Source: Trematomus loennbergii (lineage: Eukaryota; Chordata; Actinopteri; Perciformes; Nototheniidae). From it: a stretch of 64,000 bases of DNA. Below the pieces are notes generated by a model. The model ran no database searches and was not told where the DNA came from. It saw only the letters and a list, made by a program, of their open reading frames with translations. Position 1 is the stretch's first letter, and each line of letters begins with the position of its first letter. The position numbers were made by a program, and so were the translations under genes. The stretch is taken from NCBI GenBank assembly GCA_012861695.1, contig JAAOOA010000372.1, forward strand, positions 124,001 to 188,000. The letters are read 5' to 3'. Of the stretch, positions 38,306 through 44,235 are shown in pieces.

Positions 38306-41300
38306 GAGGCCCGGCTGTGCGAGCTGGAGGAGGAGCTGGCTCTGAAGCTGCAGTTGGAGGCCGGGCTGCAGAGCATGGTCACCTCTTTAGAGCAGGAGCT
38401 GGAGCAGGAGAGGGAGCAGCACAGCAGGGAGGTACAGCAGGGAGTGGGGCTTCATACATGGTGTCCTCAGACTCCACATAATGCATCAGAGGCCCTATTC
38501 TTTTTTTTTAGGCTTTTACCTTTCCTGTAGTGTGTTCTTTCCTCTTTAGGTTGTAGTGCATGTAAATGGTCTGCAAAGGCTAAAATCCCTGTGTTCCCTC
38601 CAGAGGGAGTTTCTCTCCCACACACTCCCCCCCTGCCTGAAACGCCGTCATTGGACTTCTTTTTTTAATTCTATAACATTGTGACATCACTATGTAACAC
38701 TCGTACCGGGACATCTCTAAGCGGTTGACCAATCACAACAGAGAGCCGGCCAGCTAACCAATCAGAGCAGACTCTGGTTTCAGACAGAGGGTGAAAAGAG
38801 GTGCTGCAGCACAGGCAGTGTGAGAAACATTAAGAGCTTTCTGAACATTAAAGCATGGAGACATGTCACAGTAGAGACACTACATACTGATATGAACCTG
38901 ATGTTTGTATATCAGGTTCAAGAACATGTAAAGCTTTAAGTTGTTCTTGCTCTTGACTAAGACTTAATGATTTTTGTGATAAGCTGGTAATTTCACTCTC
39001 ACATCATTACATTATCAGTAGAATGTGACGCCACTGGAAAACCCCAGTCTGCTCTCCATTCCTCTCCCCATCTACGGGCTTAGGGTTTGTGTTGTTCCCT
39101 TTTCATCTGTTTTCTTTCCTCTTTTTGTCCTTATAAACGTCAACTACACCATTGTTCCTATAGCCTTATCGCTCCGACAGTTAATAATAACATATTCATT
39201 CCTGCTGTTAGTTAAGATAGTGCTGTTTTTACTTCCTTGTACTGCTGTAACCTTTGAGGTTACCTGATAACTTAGAAAGGAGGTGGACCCACAGAGTGTA
39301 TGAAAGGGGAAATGGTAGTAGACATGCACACGGAGTGCTCAAACACTAGAATGCTGCAATGTGTTAGAAATATTGACACTTTTGGAACAAAAACATCCCT
39401 ATCATGTGACAAGGAATCTAAATCCATTCCAACAATGACCTATATTGAGAGCAATTCACTTTTAATTTAGATTCAGAGCTTGAATGTGATATTTTTTCTT
39501 TCTTTTTTTTTACATATTCCAAATACATAAAAAAAAACCAAAGAAGATGAAATGGATTCTCAGGCTCTGTTAAAAAAATGTGCAATGTCTCTGTAATAAA
39601 ACGTCTTTTAATGGTAGAGTATACCCTGCTGTTTATTCTGGCCAAGTTATGTTTATATGTACTCGACAATAAGATGTTAATGTCAACATTATTTAGGTCA
39701 CGTCTTACTTTTTTCTTTAGGTCGTGTCCATATATGGTACGATAAATCGTAAATGTAAAAATGAATGGTCATGTTTATACAAACAATTAAACGAAAGCCT
39801 AAAAATTACACCCGTTTTGGGATTTATTTAAATCGGCGTTATTTTGTAAGATACGTTTTTCTAATTAAGAATGATCAAGGTCATGTCCATATATCATACA
39901 ATAAGTGAACAGCATATAAATGATCCAGGTCAGGTTGATATATTGTAGGATAAATAGATAACATAAAAATGTTTGAGGTCGTGCTCATATACCGTACAAT
40001 AAGTTGGTATTGTACAAATAAGGGAGTGACGTTTCTATATCATATTAATATACAATATTTGTAACACATTGCAGCATGTTCATATAAGTCAATATAGATG
40101 GTGACAGCCTCTAGTTTGGTATAGTTCCTTTCACATTTTTATTCCACAGACTAACGGGTGGCATCACGTTGACCACGTCTTTAATGTGAGAGCACATCAA
40201 GCGACTAGTCCCAACTTGTCTCATCTTGTTCTTCCTTCTCCCAGCTGGAGTCCCTGCAGCAGACCCGAGGTCAGCTCCTCAAAGTGTCCTCTCAGATCTC
40301 CTCCACCATGCTCTCATCTCAGGAGCAGCTCGCCACTAAACTCCAGCAGAGCCAGAACCAACTGGACCAGACCAAAGAGGAGCTGGATCGCGCCCGGAGC
40401 CAAGCCGGTCTCCTCCAAACTCAGAGAGACCAGGCTGAGACGCAGCTCCGTCAGAGTGGAGCTCAGCTGGAGCAGAGCAGGGTCCTGTACCAGCAGACCC
40501 GGGCCCAGAACCTTCAGCTCCACACCCAGCTGGAGCTGCTCAGCACCCAGCTACAGCACTTCAGAGTCCAGGCTGCCCAGCTGCAGGCTCAGCTGCAGGC
40601 CTCCAGGAGGACCATGGAGACCTCCGACGAGTCCCTGCTCATCAAGGTACAGCGCTCTAGTGAGAGTGATGGAAGCTGCATTGTGGAAGGGTATACGGCA
40701 GTGCTTCTGTTAGCCAATATGTACCTGATTTTGACCAGAAAACATCTGTTAAAGTCCGACAAATGTAAAATCTGGTCATAATGTCTGATGAAAATAATTC
40801 CCTGAAATAGGCTAAAGAAACAAGTTAGCCCCAGACTTCTAGAAATACATATTTTGGTCACCGGAACTAACAAAATTGAATATTAGAATTGGTGATTAAA
40901 ATAAGATGATGTATTCTGTATCTCTCGCAAACAATGATGGTCCTTGAATTTGAAAGAAATGGGCCTGGGTCTTTGAATTTTAGGTTTAAGAATGTTCAGG
41001 AAAACAAAAAAATGGAATTGTCTGTACATTTATTTTCAGTTCAAAAAAAGAAAAATATTATTCCAGTGGATCCTTGAAATCATTAAAAGCTTGTGATCTT
41101 AAGGAGGTGGGGTCAAGGCCTTGAACGTTTTTGAAAATGGATAATAATTCTAACTCTTTGGCAATAAAGTAAGTTTACTTAAAATGTGTTAATATGCCAT
41201 GTACTGTCATCGTATCAAACGCTACATCACACGATGTCATGTGACAAGAATTAACTGCGTTCAGTGTCCCAAATCATGCTGTCCTTGAATTTCAGGGAAT

Positions 41301-43613
41301 TGAGCCTGAAAAGTCCTGTAAAAAGTCCTTGAATTTGATGTTAAAGAAGATGTGTTGTTTGAAGTCTGAAAGTTGCATTATGGAACTGTCTCAATTATAT
41401 TCAGAAAAAAACATGGTTCCCACAGGTCATGAAATCATGAAATTGTTTTACTTGACATTTCTCCCATAACTCGAGAATGTCTTTTCATGCGGCCACCTGC
41501 AAAGAAAACACTTGACAGGAATTAACATTCTTTCGTGTCTCCATCTTTGCCGTGTTTTGGCCTTGAATTACAGTGAGTTGGGCCTGAAAAGTATTTGAAA
41601 TATTTGATGTTTAAGAAAAACCCTGAACAAACTGGTTCTGGTCTACCTGCAGGAGTCTGAGAGTAGCATTAGCAATACATTAAACGCATTATGACACAGT
41701 GCAACAGAAGCACATTATAAAACAACATTTAAATACATTAAAAGATTATAAAAAATCTAAGAAAATAATAATAACAAGCTACATTCTTTAATTATTTTGT
41801 ACGCCTTCTGCAAGTATCTCCCACATTTGTGTCATTTTCTCATGCGCCACCTGTTGCGAGAAAGAGACGTCATTAACTTTGCTCCATGTCTCAAACTATA
41901 CTGTGTTTGCTCCTTCACTTTGAGAAAATAGGGCCAGGAAAAACCTTCATAAAACCTTGAATGTGATGTTTAAGAAGCTGTGGAGACCCTTAATAATCCT
42001 TGTGTTCTGGTCTGGCTGCAGGAGTCTGAGGTGACCCGTCTCCAGGCCAGGATCTCCAGCCTGGAGCGAGCTGCTGAGCGACAGCACCACCTGTACACCC
42101 ACACCCACTCCCTCCCCGCTCTGAGCACAGTCACACACTCCTCAGAGAGCTCCTCCCCTCCTTCCTCCCCCCATAAGACTCCAGCAACCCTCCCCTCTCC
42201 TGAGCACGCTCACTTGCCTCGCCCTCGCTTAACACCCCCGCCTCACACCTACCTTCCTCCAGCCTCCGCCCCTCGTCTCTCCATCCAATCATGCGACTGG
42301 CTGAGCAACAGCGTGGACTCCTCCCTGGATCTCCCCCTGAGCCTGAAGGAAACCCTGAAGGAGGCTCTGAGCAAGCATCCGTGGGAGTCCCCCCCCTCCG
42401 GCTCCTCTTTCCCTAACACGGTGGACCACAGCTGGCAGGGTCTCAGCGCCGTGGAGACCACAGTGACCTCTGACCTCTCCTTCAACCCTCTTACATACAG
42501 GGTGGAAACGCAAGAACATGGAAGAGACACGGAAGCTCCCTCCATGCAGCTGGGAGACGACGAGGAGCAGATCAGTGAGTCCAGGAGGGAGTCTGTGAAC
42601 ACCCTGGTGGGGGAGGAGGTGGAGGGGGACATGAGTTCACTGACAGGGATGCTGAGGTTTGTTAACAAGACGTTAGCCATGCAGGAGGATGCGTCTTTAT
42701 GGAGCTCCACAGGGCCGTCACAGAGCAGCCTCACACTGCAGGTAACAACTCCTCCTGTCTGAGATATACAGAGGATGACTTGCAACACATTATCCAGCTG
42801 ATTACACCTCAGTGATAACTTCCTGTCTTTCTTCTTCTGCTGTTAACTTCCTGTCTGTCTTCTTCTGCTGTTAACTTCCTGTCTGTCTTCTTCTGCTGTT
42901 CCCGTTAGTGTTTACTTCCTGTGTGTCTTCTTCTGCTGTTCCCGTTAGTGTTTACTTCCTGTCTGTCTTCTTCTGCTGTTCCCGTTAGTGTTTACTTTCT
43001 GTCTGTCTGTCTTCTTCTGCTGTTCCCGTTAGTGTTTACTTCCTGTCTGTCTTCTTCTGTCGTTCCCTTTAGTGTTTACTTTCTGTCTGTCTGTCTTCTT
43101 CTGCTGTTCCCGTTAGTGTTTACTTCCTGTGTGTCTTCTTCTACTGTTCCCTTTAGTGTTTACTTCCTGTCTGTCTGTCTTTTCTGCTGTTCCCTTTAGT
43201 GTTTGAACCTCTTTCTGTCTCTTGTTCTCCTTTTCTTTTCTTGACTGGTTAAACGATTAGTTTATTGATATGATTTGCAACTATTTTGGTAATTATTTGT
43301 TTAATCATTTTAAGCAAAAATACAAAACAACTTTTTATTTCAGCTCTACAATGTGAAGATGTCCTGTATTATTTATCTTAATGGAATACCTTAGGCTTTG
43401 ACAAAGACCTGATCTTTAGGAAATTATAATATCCTATTATTCAGTTCTGTGGTAGTGGAGCAGTGCTGCAACACAAGCAGGCTGAAGCATGATACATTTA
43501 TTCTTTTCCATTTTTAGAGGGAAGTCGAGGAGACATTAAGCTATGTTGTCAAGGAGACGTCAGAGAGAAAGGCTGTTTACACTGGTGTCAGCGTACATGT
43601 AATAAACATCTAA
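12741..43613 (+). CDS. ccdc18: Coiled-coil domain-containing protein 18 (26 coding exons)
   Basis: This is a multi-exon gene for a long, almost entirely coiled-coil protein of centriolar satellites; its molecular role is poorly defined. I joined exons by GT/AG sites and phase. The chosen model is 4416 nt, 1472 codons, against about 1450 in human. Conserved stretches recalled from human CCDC18 appear in order: SLRNLLLLTELS, RQENACL, KRAEQQRNQALQNAEKLKEAF, ALEKQLEEKTSAYS, CREELVFYLQQME, ELRDVLQRTQ, EVLDMDRALKERQEELQQRAQ, ESEVTRLQARIS and a C-terminal PLTYRVE/LTGMLRFVNK block. Residues 1-about 1220 are heptad-rich; exon 25 encodes a Pro/Ser-rich tail. Human segments of roughly 60-70 residues seem absent near exons 9 and 22, while exon 24 is longer. 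Weak points are the exon 8/9 phase and a probable frameshift in exon 22. No second gene was found close by. Confidence 0.93.
12833..14081 (+). other. ccdc18 intron 1
   Basis: AT-rich intron; I saw no element ends, tandem repeats or coding pattern. Confidence 0.7.
14082..14286 (+). CDS. ccdc18: ccdc18 coding exon 2
   Basis: The acceptor is CTCTACAG|TCAG and the donor CTCAG|GTAAGA; 205 nt complete the split Ser codon and leave phase 0. The product is low-complexity, Ser/Pro/Cys-rich linker between the first coil and the next, as in the variable N-terminal region of human CCDC18. Confidence 0.82.
14640..15116 (-). mobile_element. LINE 3' fragment in ccdc18 intron 2
   Basis: On the minus strand a frame reads HKLFTPLPSGRRLRSIRTKT followed by SFFPSATGLLNKA and a stop, the conserved C-terminus of L2-type LINE proteins. 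The 3' UTR runs leftwards to about 14640. Confidence 0.85.
15597..15743 (+). CDS. ccdc18: ccdc18 coding exon 3
   Basis: The acceptor follows a CTCTTCCCCCTCAG tract; 147 nt, phase 0 in and out. It encodes ESFSARLRQENACLSVQDEQ and more, matching human [31 protein letters not shown]. Confidence 0.9.
16331..16437 (+). CDS. ccdc18: ccdc18 coding exon 4
   Basis: The acceptor is TTTTTTAG|GAC and the donor AAA|GTAACC; 107 nt leaving phase 2. It encodes SLAAMSEQIRQLQAELETQ, matching human ILEEQIINLEAEVSAQ. Confidence 0.9.
16438..17885 (+). other. ccdc18 intron 4
   Basis: AT-rich intron with a C9 run just after the donor. I could delimit no mobile element or RNA gene. Confidence 0.6.
17886..18014 (+). 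CDS. ccdc18: ccdc18 coding exon 5
   Basis: The acceptor is GTTTCCAG|GGCA and the donor AACG|GTGATT; 129 nt, phase 2 in and out. It encodes a coil ending EELDTKTALCKR, which joins the next exon to make the conserved KRAEQQRN block. Confidence 0.9.
18318..18414 (+). CDS. ccdc18: ccdc18 coding exon 6
   Basis: The acceptor is CCCTTACAG|GGCT and the donor CAGAGG|GTAAAC; 97 nt ending in phase 0. AEQQRNQALQNAEKLKEAF matches human AERQRNEALYNAEELSKAF, one of the clearest orthology blocks. Confidence 0.94.
18450..18921. mobile_element. TTAA MITE, ccdc18 family, complete copy (intron 6)
   Basis: The ends AGGGGCCCTTTT and GCATAATAGGGCCTCT are bordered by TTAA on both sides (18446-18449 and 18922-18925); 472 bp. 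Blocks such as GTGTCTCTACATGTCTCCATG and CCCTCTGGAGGGAACACAGG recur in four other copies within this gene. Confidence 0.85.
19036..19157 (+). CDS. ccdc18: ccdc18 coding exon 7
   Basis: The acceptor is TTTTCAAG|GTGATG and the donor ATCTG|GTACGT; 122 nt ending in phase 2. ESLIECDREKEQLEVKCSLL matches human RNLTNCEKENKRLQERCGLY. Confidence 0.92.
19307..19607 (+). CDS. ccdc18: ccdc18 coding exon 8
   Basis: The acceptor is GCCTGCAG|CCAGCTG and the donor is the weak CGAGAG|GTCCTC; 301 nt ending in phase 0. The exon is GC-rich and strongly Gln/Glu/Ala/Leu heptad. A 21-nt tandem duplication near 19504-19550 gives SQREAQQ twice, exactly one extra heptad. The end LEATLTLLHLRE corresponds to human LEKIISQLPLKRE. 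Confidence 0.87.
19749..20390. mobile_element. hAT-like MITE (intron 8)
   Basis: It starts CAGGGTTGGGAGGGTTAC and carries the motifs AGTAATCTGATTACT and GTAATCTGTTAC common in a teleost hAT MITE family (recalled). The right boundary is unclear. Confidence 0.55.
20473..20533 (+). CDS. ccdc18: ccdc18 coding exon 9 (acceptor uncertain: 20447 or 20473)
   Basis: The best-looking acceptor is TTATTTCAG at 20446, but entry there in phase 0 reads to a TGA after 24 codons. The weaker acceptor TGTGTGTCAG at 20472 gives 61 nt in frame: ALHASPVDYSGTAHLLNLKP, joining G-EGYQQLL of exon 10. Reading exon 10 fixes the exit phase at 1. An undetected exon, or an indel in exon 8 or 9, is the alternative. Confidence 0.55.
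20708..21253. mobile_element. hAT MITE of the AGTAAAAGTA type (intron 9)
   Basis: Ends CAGAGGTGG and TCACCTCTA are inverted. The flanking octamers GGTGAAAG and GGGGAAAG differ at one base, as an aged 8-bp target duplication would. The interior is rich in TTGAGTAAAAGTAGAAGTAC. Confidence 0.8.
21701..21918 (+). CDS. ccdc18: ccdc18 coding exon 10
   Basis: The acceptor is CCCCCCTGGCAG|GTGAAG and the donor AAGGAG|GTGAGG; 218 nt ending in phase 0. SAMAQRASHYQSLHSELLDR aligns with human [20 protein letters not shown]. Confidence 0.92.
22455..22565 (+). CDS. ccdc18: ccdc18 coding exon 11
   Basis: The acceptor is TTTACTCTAG|TTG and the donor CTACTG|GTAACA; 111 nt, phase 0. LEKQLEEKTSAYSQAALTNT matches human LEKQLEEKIVAYSSIAAKNA almost residue for residue. 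A CA repeat starts a few bases inside the following intron. Confidence 0.95.
22566..22628 (+). repeat. (CA)n microsatellite abutting the exon 11 donor
   Basis: GTAACACACGCACGC is followed by about 28 AC units; the repeat starts within the donor region of intron 11. Confidence 0.97.
23045..23176 (+). CDS. ccdc18: ccdc18 coding exon 12
   Basis: The acceptor is GTAATTACAG|GAG and the donor GAAATG|GTGATC; 132 nt, phase 0. It is a Lys/Gln/His-rich coil (MMSKKQKEHQQSLENCKN) at the place of human KAKKIHLEQHKEMEKQIERL. Confidence 0.9.
23314..23448 (+). CDS. ccdc18: ccdc18 coding exon 13
   Basis: The acceptor is TCCTCTGCAG|CTTCAG and the donor ACACAG|GTCAGG; 135 nt, phase 0, encoding 45 residues of heptad coil (VEEAETRVLEMEQNLSSVQT). 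Confidence 0.9.
23738..24623. mobile_element. TTAA-flanked MITE (intron 13)
   Basis: The ends GCCAGAGAGCCCCC and GGCTCGGGGC are bordered by TTAA (23734-23737, 24624-24627). The right ~230 bp match, inverted, the element at 60894-61520. Confidence 0.75.
24959..25036 (+). CDS. ccdc18: ccdc18 coding exon 14
   Basis: The acceptor is TGAATTACAG|CAG and the donor ACCAAG|GTTTGC; 78 nt, phase 0, encoding 26 residues (EVQHNEELLKSLEEQATQSA) like human KKDEALKALQNQVSEET. Confidence 0.87.
25496..25612 (+). CDS. ccdc18: ccdc18 coding exon 15
   Basis: The acceptor is GTACATCAG|GTGAGT and the donor GACAAG|GTACAG; 117 nt, phase 0. LSECREELVFYLQQMEEVTK matches human LEICKEELVLHLNQLEGNKE. Confidence 0.94.
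25716..25883 (+). CDS. ccdc18: ccdc18 coding exon 16
   Basis: The acceptor follows a long CCTCC tract (CTCCTCAG|GTGTCC); the donor is GAACAG|GTCAGC; 168 nt, phase 0. SGEQNLQLQLSLQLQQSMLT matches human TSEQNVILQHTLQQQQQMLQ. Confidence 0.93.
25884..26474 (+). other. Intron 16, left part, with tRNA/retroelement-like debris
   Basis: No element ends are clear until a stretch (26390-26470) with GCAGCATTTTTC and GCAGCGTTTTG that continues after the THAP-bearing insertion at 27600. The interrupted sequence ends near 27880 in CAATAAAGCCTTTGAATCTTC, a LINE-like 3' tail. Confidence 0.45.
26475..27599 (-). mobile_element. DNA transposon with ~150-bp terminal inverted repeats and a THAP-domain exon relic
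   Basis: ATAGAGTGGCGAAGTCCC and its complement GACTTCGCCACTCTAT begin ~120-150-bp inverted repeats. GCAGCGTTTT stands next to both ends (26461-26470, 27600-27609). On the minus strand from 27242 a frame opens MPVCLVPGCYHTSNGSCSFF and continues RFPSDERTRS, the N-terminal half of a C2CH THAP zinc finger, then stops. THAP domains occur in P-element-type and some other eukaryotic transposases. No catalytic domain remains. Confidence 0.75.
28797..28939 (+). CDS. ccdc18: ccdc18 coding exon 17
   Basis: The acceptor is TTTGTGTGCAG|GTGTCC and the donor GTGGG|GTGAGA; 143 nt ending in phase 2. It is a GC-rich coil (VEQQLERARASQQGEVRSRE). A long CA repeat begins about ten bases into the next intron. Confidence 0.9.
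28949..29010 (+). repeat. (CA)n microsatellite after the exon 17 donor
   Basis: About 30 AC units starting ten bases into intron 17. Confidence 0.97.
29103..30633. mobile_element. Foldback-like element with ~430-bp terminal inverted repeats (intron 17)
   Basis: TGGGCTCAGAACAGTCTCAT at the left returns as ATGAGACTGTTCTGAGCCCA at the right; the arms 29103-29570 and 30225-30633 pair throughout. TA stands outside both ends. The loop (29570-30220) contains GGCCGAT and GTCCGGT motifs and no coding frame. Confidence 0.85.
30751..30876 (+). mobile_element. Degenerate tRNA-derived SINE
   Basis: It has a head CCATAGCACAGTGGTTAG (A-box-like), a poor B box, then CATGCCCTC...CCCCTTTCAACACTGTC and TAATAAAG, the order seen in a common teleost SINE (recalled). 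Confidence 0.5.
31131..31368. mobile_element. TTAA MITE, ccdc18 family, partial copy (intron 17)
   Basis: It contains GGTTTCAGACAGAGGGTGAA and AAAGCATGGAGACATGTC in inverse orientation to 18450-18921; part of the interior is deleted. Confidence 0.75.
32164..32327 (+). CDS. ccdc18: ccdc18 coding exon 18
   Basis: The acceptor is GCTTACTGCAG|CCATC and the donor ACACGG|GTACGT; 164 nt ending in phase 1. MVMCRRELVSKDSELHRLQR aligns with human MDQYKEELSKMEKEIMHLKR. Confidence 0.92.
32845..33390. repeat. Degenerate ~200-bp tandem triplication (intron 18)
   Basis: GTGAAAAGAAACAG, CCAAAGCCACCAGACTCC and CATCATGTCAAACACAATTC recur in three consecutive blocks starting near 32848, 33067 and 33240, with increasing divergence. 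Confidence 0.75.
33602..33815 (+). CDS. ccdc18: ccdc18 coding exon 19
   Basis: The acceptor is TTGCCCCTCCAG|TGATGG and the donor CTTAG|GTGAGG; 214 nt ending in phase 2. LEQLRELRDVLQRTQTTADE matches human [20 protein letters not shown], a diagnostic CCDC18 segment. Confidence 0.95.
34135..34281. mobile_element. TTAA MITE, ccdc18 family, deleted copy (intron 19)
   Basis: AAATCCCTGTGTTCCCTCCA and GAGCAGAATAGGGCCC match the family; about 330 bp of interior are missing. Confidence 0.7.
34535..35978. mobile_element. hAT element with nested insertions (intron 19)
   Basis: Ends CAGTCGTTCTCAACCTGGGG and AAGGTTAAGAACTGCTG are inverted. The flanks TCTTAGAG and TTTTAGAG are an 8-bp duplication with one mismatch. 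The interior includes a second hAT-like start (CAGTGATCATCAACTGGC near 34604), a tRNA-like A box (GGCAGAGTGGTTAGTGCG) and the MITE at 35300-35861. Confidence 0.8.
35300..35861. mobile_element. MITE with GGCCCC...CACGAGGAC inverted ends
   Basis: GGCCCCGGCCCCACGAGGAC at the left and GTCCTCGTGGGGCC at the right form the inverted repeat, with TAA and TAG outside. GC-rich interior, no coding sense; nested in the hAT of intron 19. Confidence 0.75.
36294..36393 (+). CDS. ccdc18: ccdc18 coding exon 20
   Basis: The acceptor is GCCTTACAG|TGAGAC and the donor CAGCTG|GTACAA; 100 nt ending in phase 0. QEVLDMDRALKERQEELQQR matches human QELLEMDQALKERNWELKQR. A CA repeat follows the donor within about ten bases. 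Confidence 0.95.
36403..36482 (+). repeat. (CA)n microsatellite after the exon 20 donor
   Basis: ACACACCACACACAC run with a few AT interruptions near the end. Confidence 0.97.
36582..36719 (+). CDS. ccdc18: ccdc18 coding exon 21
   Basis: The acceptor is GTACTCCTCAG|CTGGG and the donor ATGAAG|GTCAGA; 138 nt, phase 0. LGHLEVAIRERKQDMERKVE matches human [20 protein letters not shown]. Confidence 0.94.
37558..37653 (+). CDS. ccdc18: ccdc18 coding exon 22 (possible start at 37514 with a frameshift)
   Basis: From 37558 (after CAGCACAG) the frame reads a coil, LHTIQQQLEEAERRCEDLTR and on to KKEK|GTGAAG; 96 nt, phase 0. An upstream acceptor GGTGTTAG at 37513 would give 140 nt. Its first 39 nt read ESQEHDQQLRVCQ, also coil-like, but the frame is then off by one and meets TAA. 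An ancestral 141-nt exon with a 1-nt loss near 37553 fits best; assembly error or a real mutation are both possible. Confidence 0.7.
37789..37984. mobile_element. TTAA MITE, ccdc18 family, internally deleted copy (intron 22)
   Basis: It has GACATGTCTCCATGCTCTAA, then CTCCCTCTGGAGGGAACACA and AAAAAGCACAAAGGGGCCTC followed by TTAA; about 270 bp are missing relative to the full copy. Confidence 0.75.
38246..38303 (+). repeat. (GT)n repeat forming the exon 23 acceptor
   Basis: Two GT runs separated by GGTGGAT end directly in TAG|GAGGCC of exon 23. Confidence 0.95.
38306..38431 (+). CDS. ccdc18: ccdc18 coding exon 23
   Basis: The acceptor AG directly ends a GT repeat (GTGTGTGTAG|GAGGCC) with no polypyrimidine tract; the donor is AGGGAG|GTACAG; 126 nt, phase 0. 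It encodes ARLCELEEELALKLQLEAGL and more, at the place of human REAHLEARMQAEIKKLSAEV. Confidence 0.9.
38489..38905. mobile_element. TTAA MITE, ccdc18 family, long inverted copy (intron 23)
   Basis: It starts GAGGCCCTATTC and carries CCTCCAGAGGGAGTTTCTCT, ACCAATCAGAGCAGACTCTG and CATTAAAGCATGGAGACATG; inverse orientation to 18450-18921. The right terminus has decayed. Confidence 0.8.
39715..40020. repeat. Degenerate short tandem repeats (intron 23)
   Basis: GGTCGTGTCCATATATGGTACGATAA-like units recur near 39720, 39889, 39928 and 39978 with strong divergence. Confidence 0.55.
40245..40646 (+). CDS. ccdc18: ccdc18 coding exon 24
   Basis: The acceptor is CCTTCTCCCAG|CTGGAG and the donor ATCAAG|GTACAG; 402 nt, 134 codons, phase 0. 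It is an unbroken Gln/Leu/Ser-rich coil, longer than the human counterpart, ending SDESLLIK where human has ANEALLTK. Confidence 0.93.
40935..42040 (+). repeat. Degenerate ~280-350-bp tandem units spanning the exon 25 acceptor
   Basis: TCCTTGAATTT...GGGCCTG...TTGATGTTTAAGAA recurs starting near 40941, 41282, 41561 and 41911. The third unit includes CTGCAG|GAGTCTGAG (41644-41661), the same as the exon 25 acceptor and first codons; the second has a decayed GAAGTCTGAAAG at the same place. Confidence 0.8.
42022..42741 (+). CDS. ccdc18: ccdc18 coding exon 25 (Pro/Ser tail and C-terminal motif)
   Basis: The acceptor is CTGGCTGCAG|GAGTCT; 720 nt, 240 codons. It begins ESEVTRLQARISSLERA (human ESELTRLQAKISGHEKA), passes through a Pro/Ser/His-rich non-coil stretch, then reads FNPLTYRVE and SSLTGMLRFVNKTLAM, matching human FKPLTYNLE and TLSGMLRYINKEVRLL. 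The donor is CTGCAG|GTAACA; reading through it instead would stop after VTTPPV at 42762, a possible alternative C-terminus. Confidence 0.95.
42817..43206 (+). repeat. Pyrimidine-rich minisatellite of 28-44-bp units (intron 25)
   Basis: Ten units of CTTCCTGTCTGTCTTCTTCT plus GCTGTTCCCGTTAGTGTTTA; the first two lack the second half. Each full unit looks like a polypyrimidine tract ending in TTAG. Confidence 0.95.
43518..43613 (+). CDS. ccdc18: ccdc18 coding exon 26 (last, short)
   Basis: The acceptor CTTTTCCATTTTTAG|AGGGAA opens exactly in phase 0 and gives 31 codons (REVEETLSYVVKETSERK and on) to TAA at 43611-43613. I found no recalled human match for this tail, so the call rests on splice site, phase and the polyadenylation signal that follows. 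Confidence 0.6.
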   Translation, partial: REVEETLSYVVKETSERKAVYTGVSVHVINI

Positions 43614-43787
43614 TTGAATCTGTCCTGTTGGCGTTAAATCTGTCAAACAATGAGTTAAGATGACCACTATTTCGTCTGTAAATGATCTACTGTGATGTTT
43701 CGTACAGTATAAATGTAGCATTTCATTTTGTATCTCTTCCGAACTGATATTTATATATTTTGTACACCATTTTGAATAAGCTAAGTG

Positions 43788-43793
43788 AATAAA
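43788..43793 (+). terminator. ccdc18 polyadenylation signal AATAAA
   Basis: GTGAATAAAGAG lies 175 nt after the stop of exon 26 and is followed by T-rich DNA. A second AATAAA overlaps the coding end near 43600. The gene therefore ends near 43810. Confidence 0.65.
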
Positions 43794-44235
43794 GAGTATT
43801 TTTATCTGTCTACCACAGTACCACAGTGATTCTGAGTTACTCTCCTGAGAAATGTAAAGCCTGCTTTCACCAACATCTGTTTGGATGTTCCCATGCTGTC
43901 AGGAAACGAGCAGCGGGGGGTACTGCGGGAGTGTCTGCGTGCGCATCTCTCCCAGATGAGCTGAACTGTTTTTTTTGCTCGCTTCGAATGCAGCCAGGCT
44001 GTGGAGGCACAGATGGATCAGGAGCCCTGCCCTTTTGTTTTAAACAGGGCAGATGTGTGCAAATCGTTTAAAATGGTTAACCCACACAAGGCTCCTGGAC
44101 CTGATGGCATCCCTGACCGTGTTCTCAGGGTGTGTGCAGTTCAGCTGGCAGAGGTGTTCACAGACATCTTCAACAGGTCCCCAACACTCCACCATCGTTC
44201 CTGTCCCCAAAAAGACAAAAATCACCAGCCTCAAT

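Noticed and set aside
40186..40713. 175-codon Pro/Ser/Arg-rich plus frame
   Set aside because: Out-of-frame shadow of exon 24.
42249..42788. 179-codon minus-strand frame
   Set aside because: Antisense shadow of ccdc18 exon 25.
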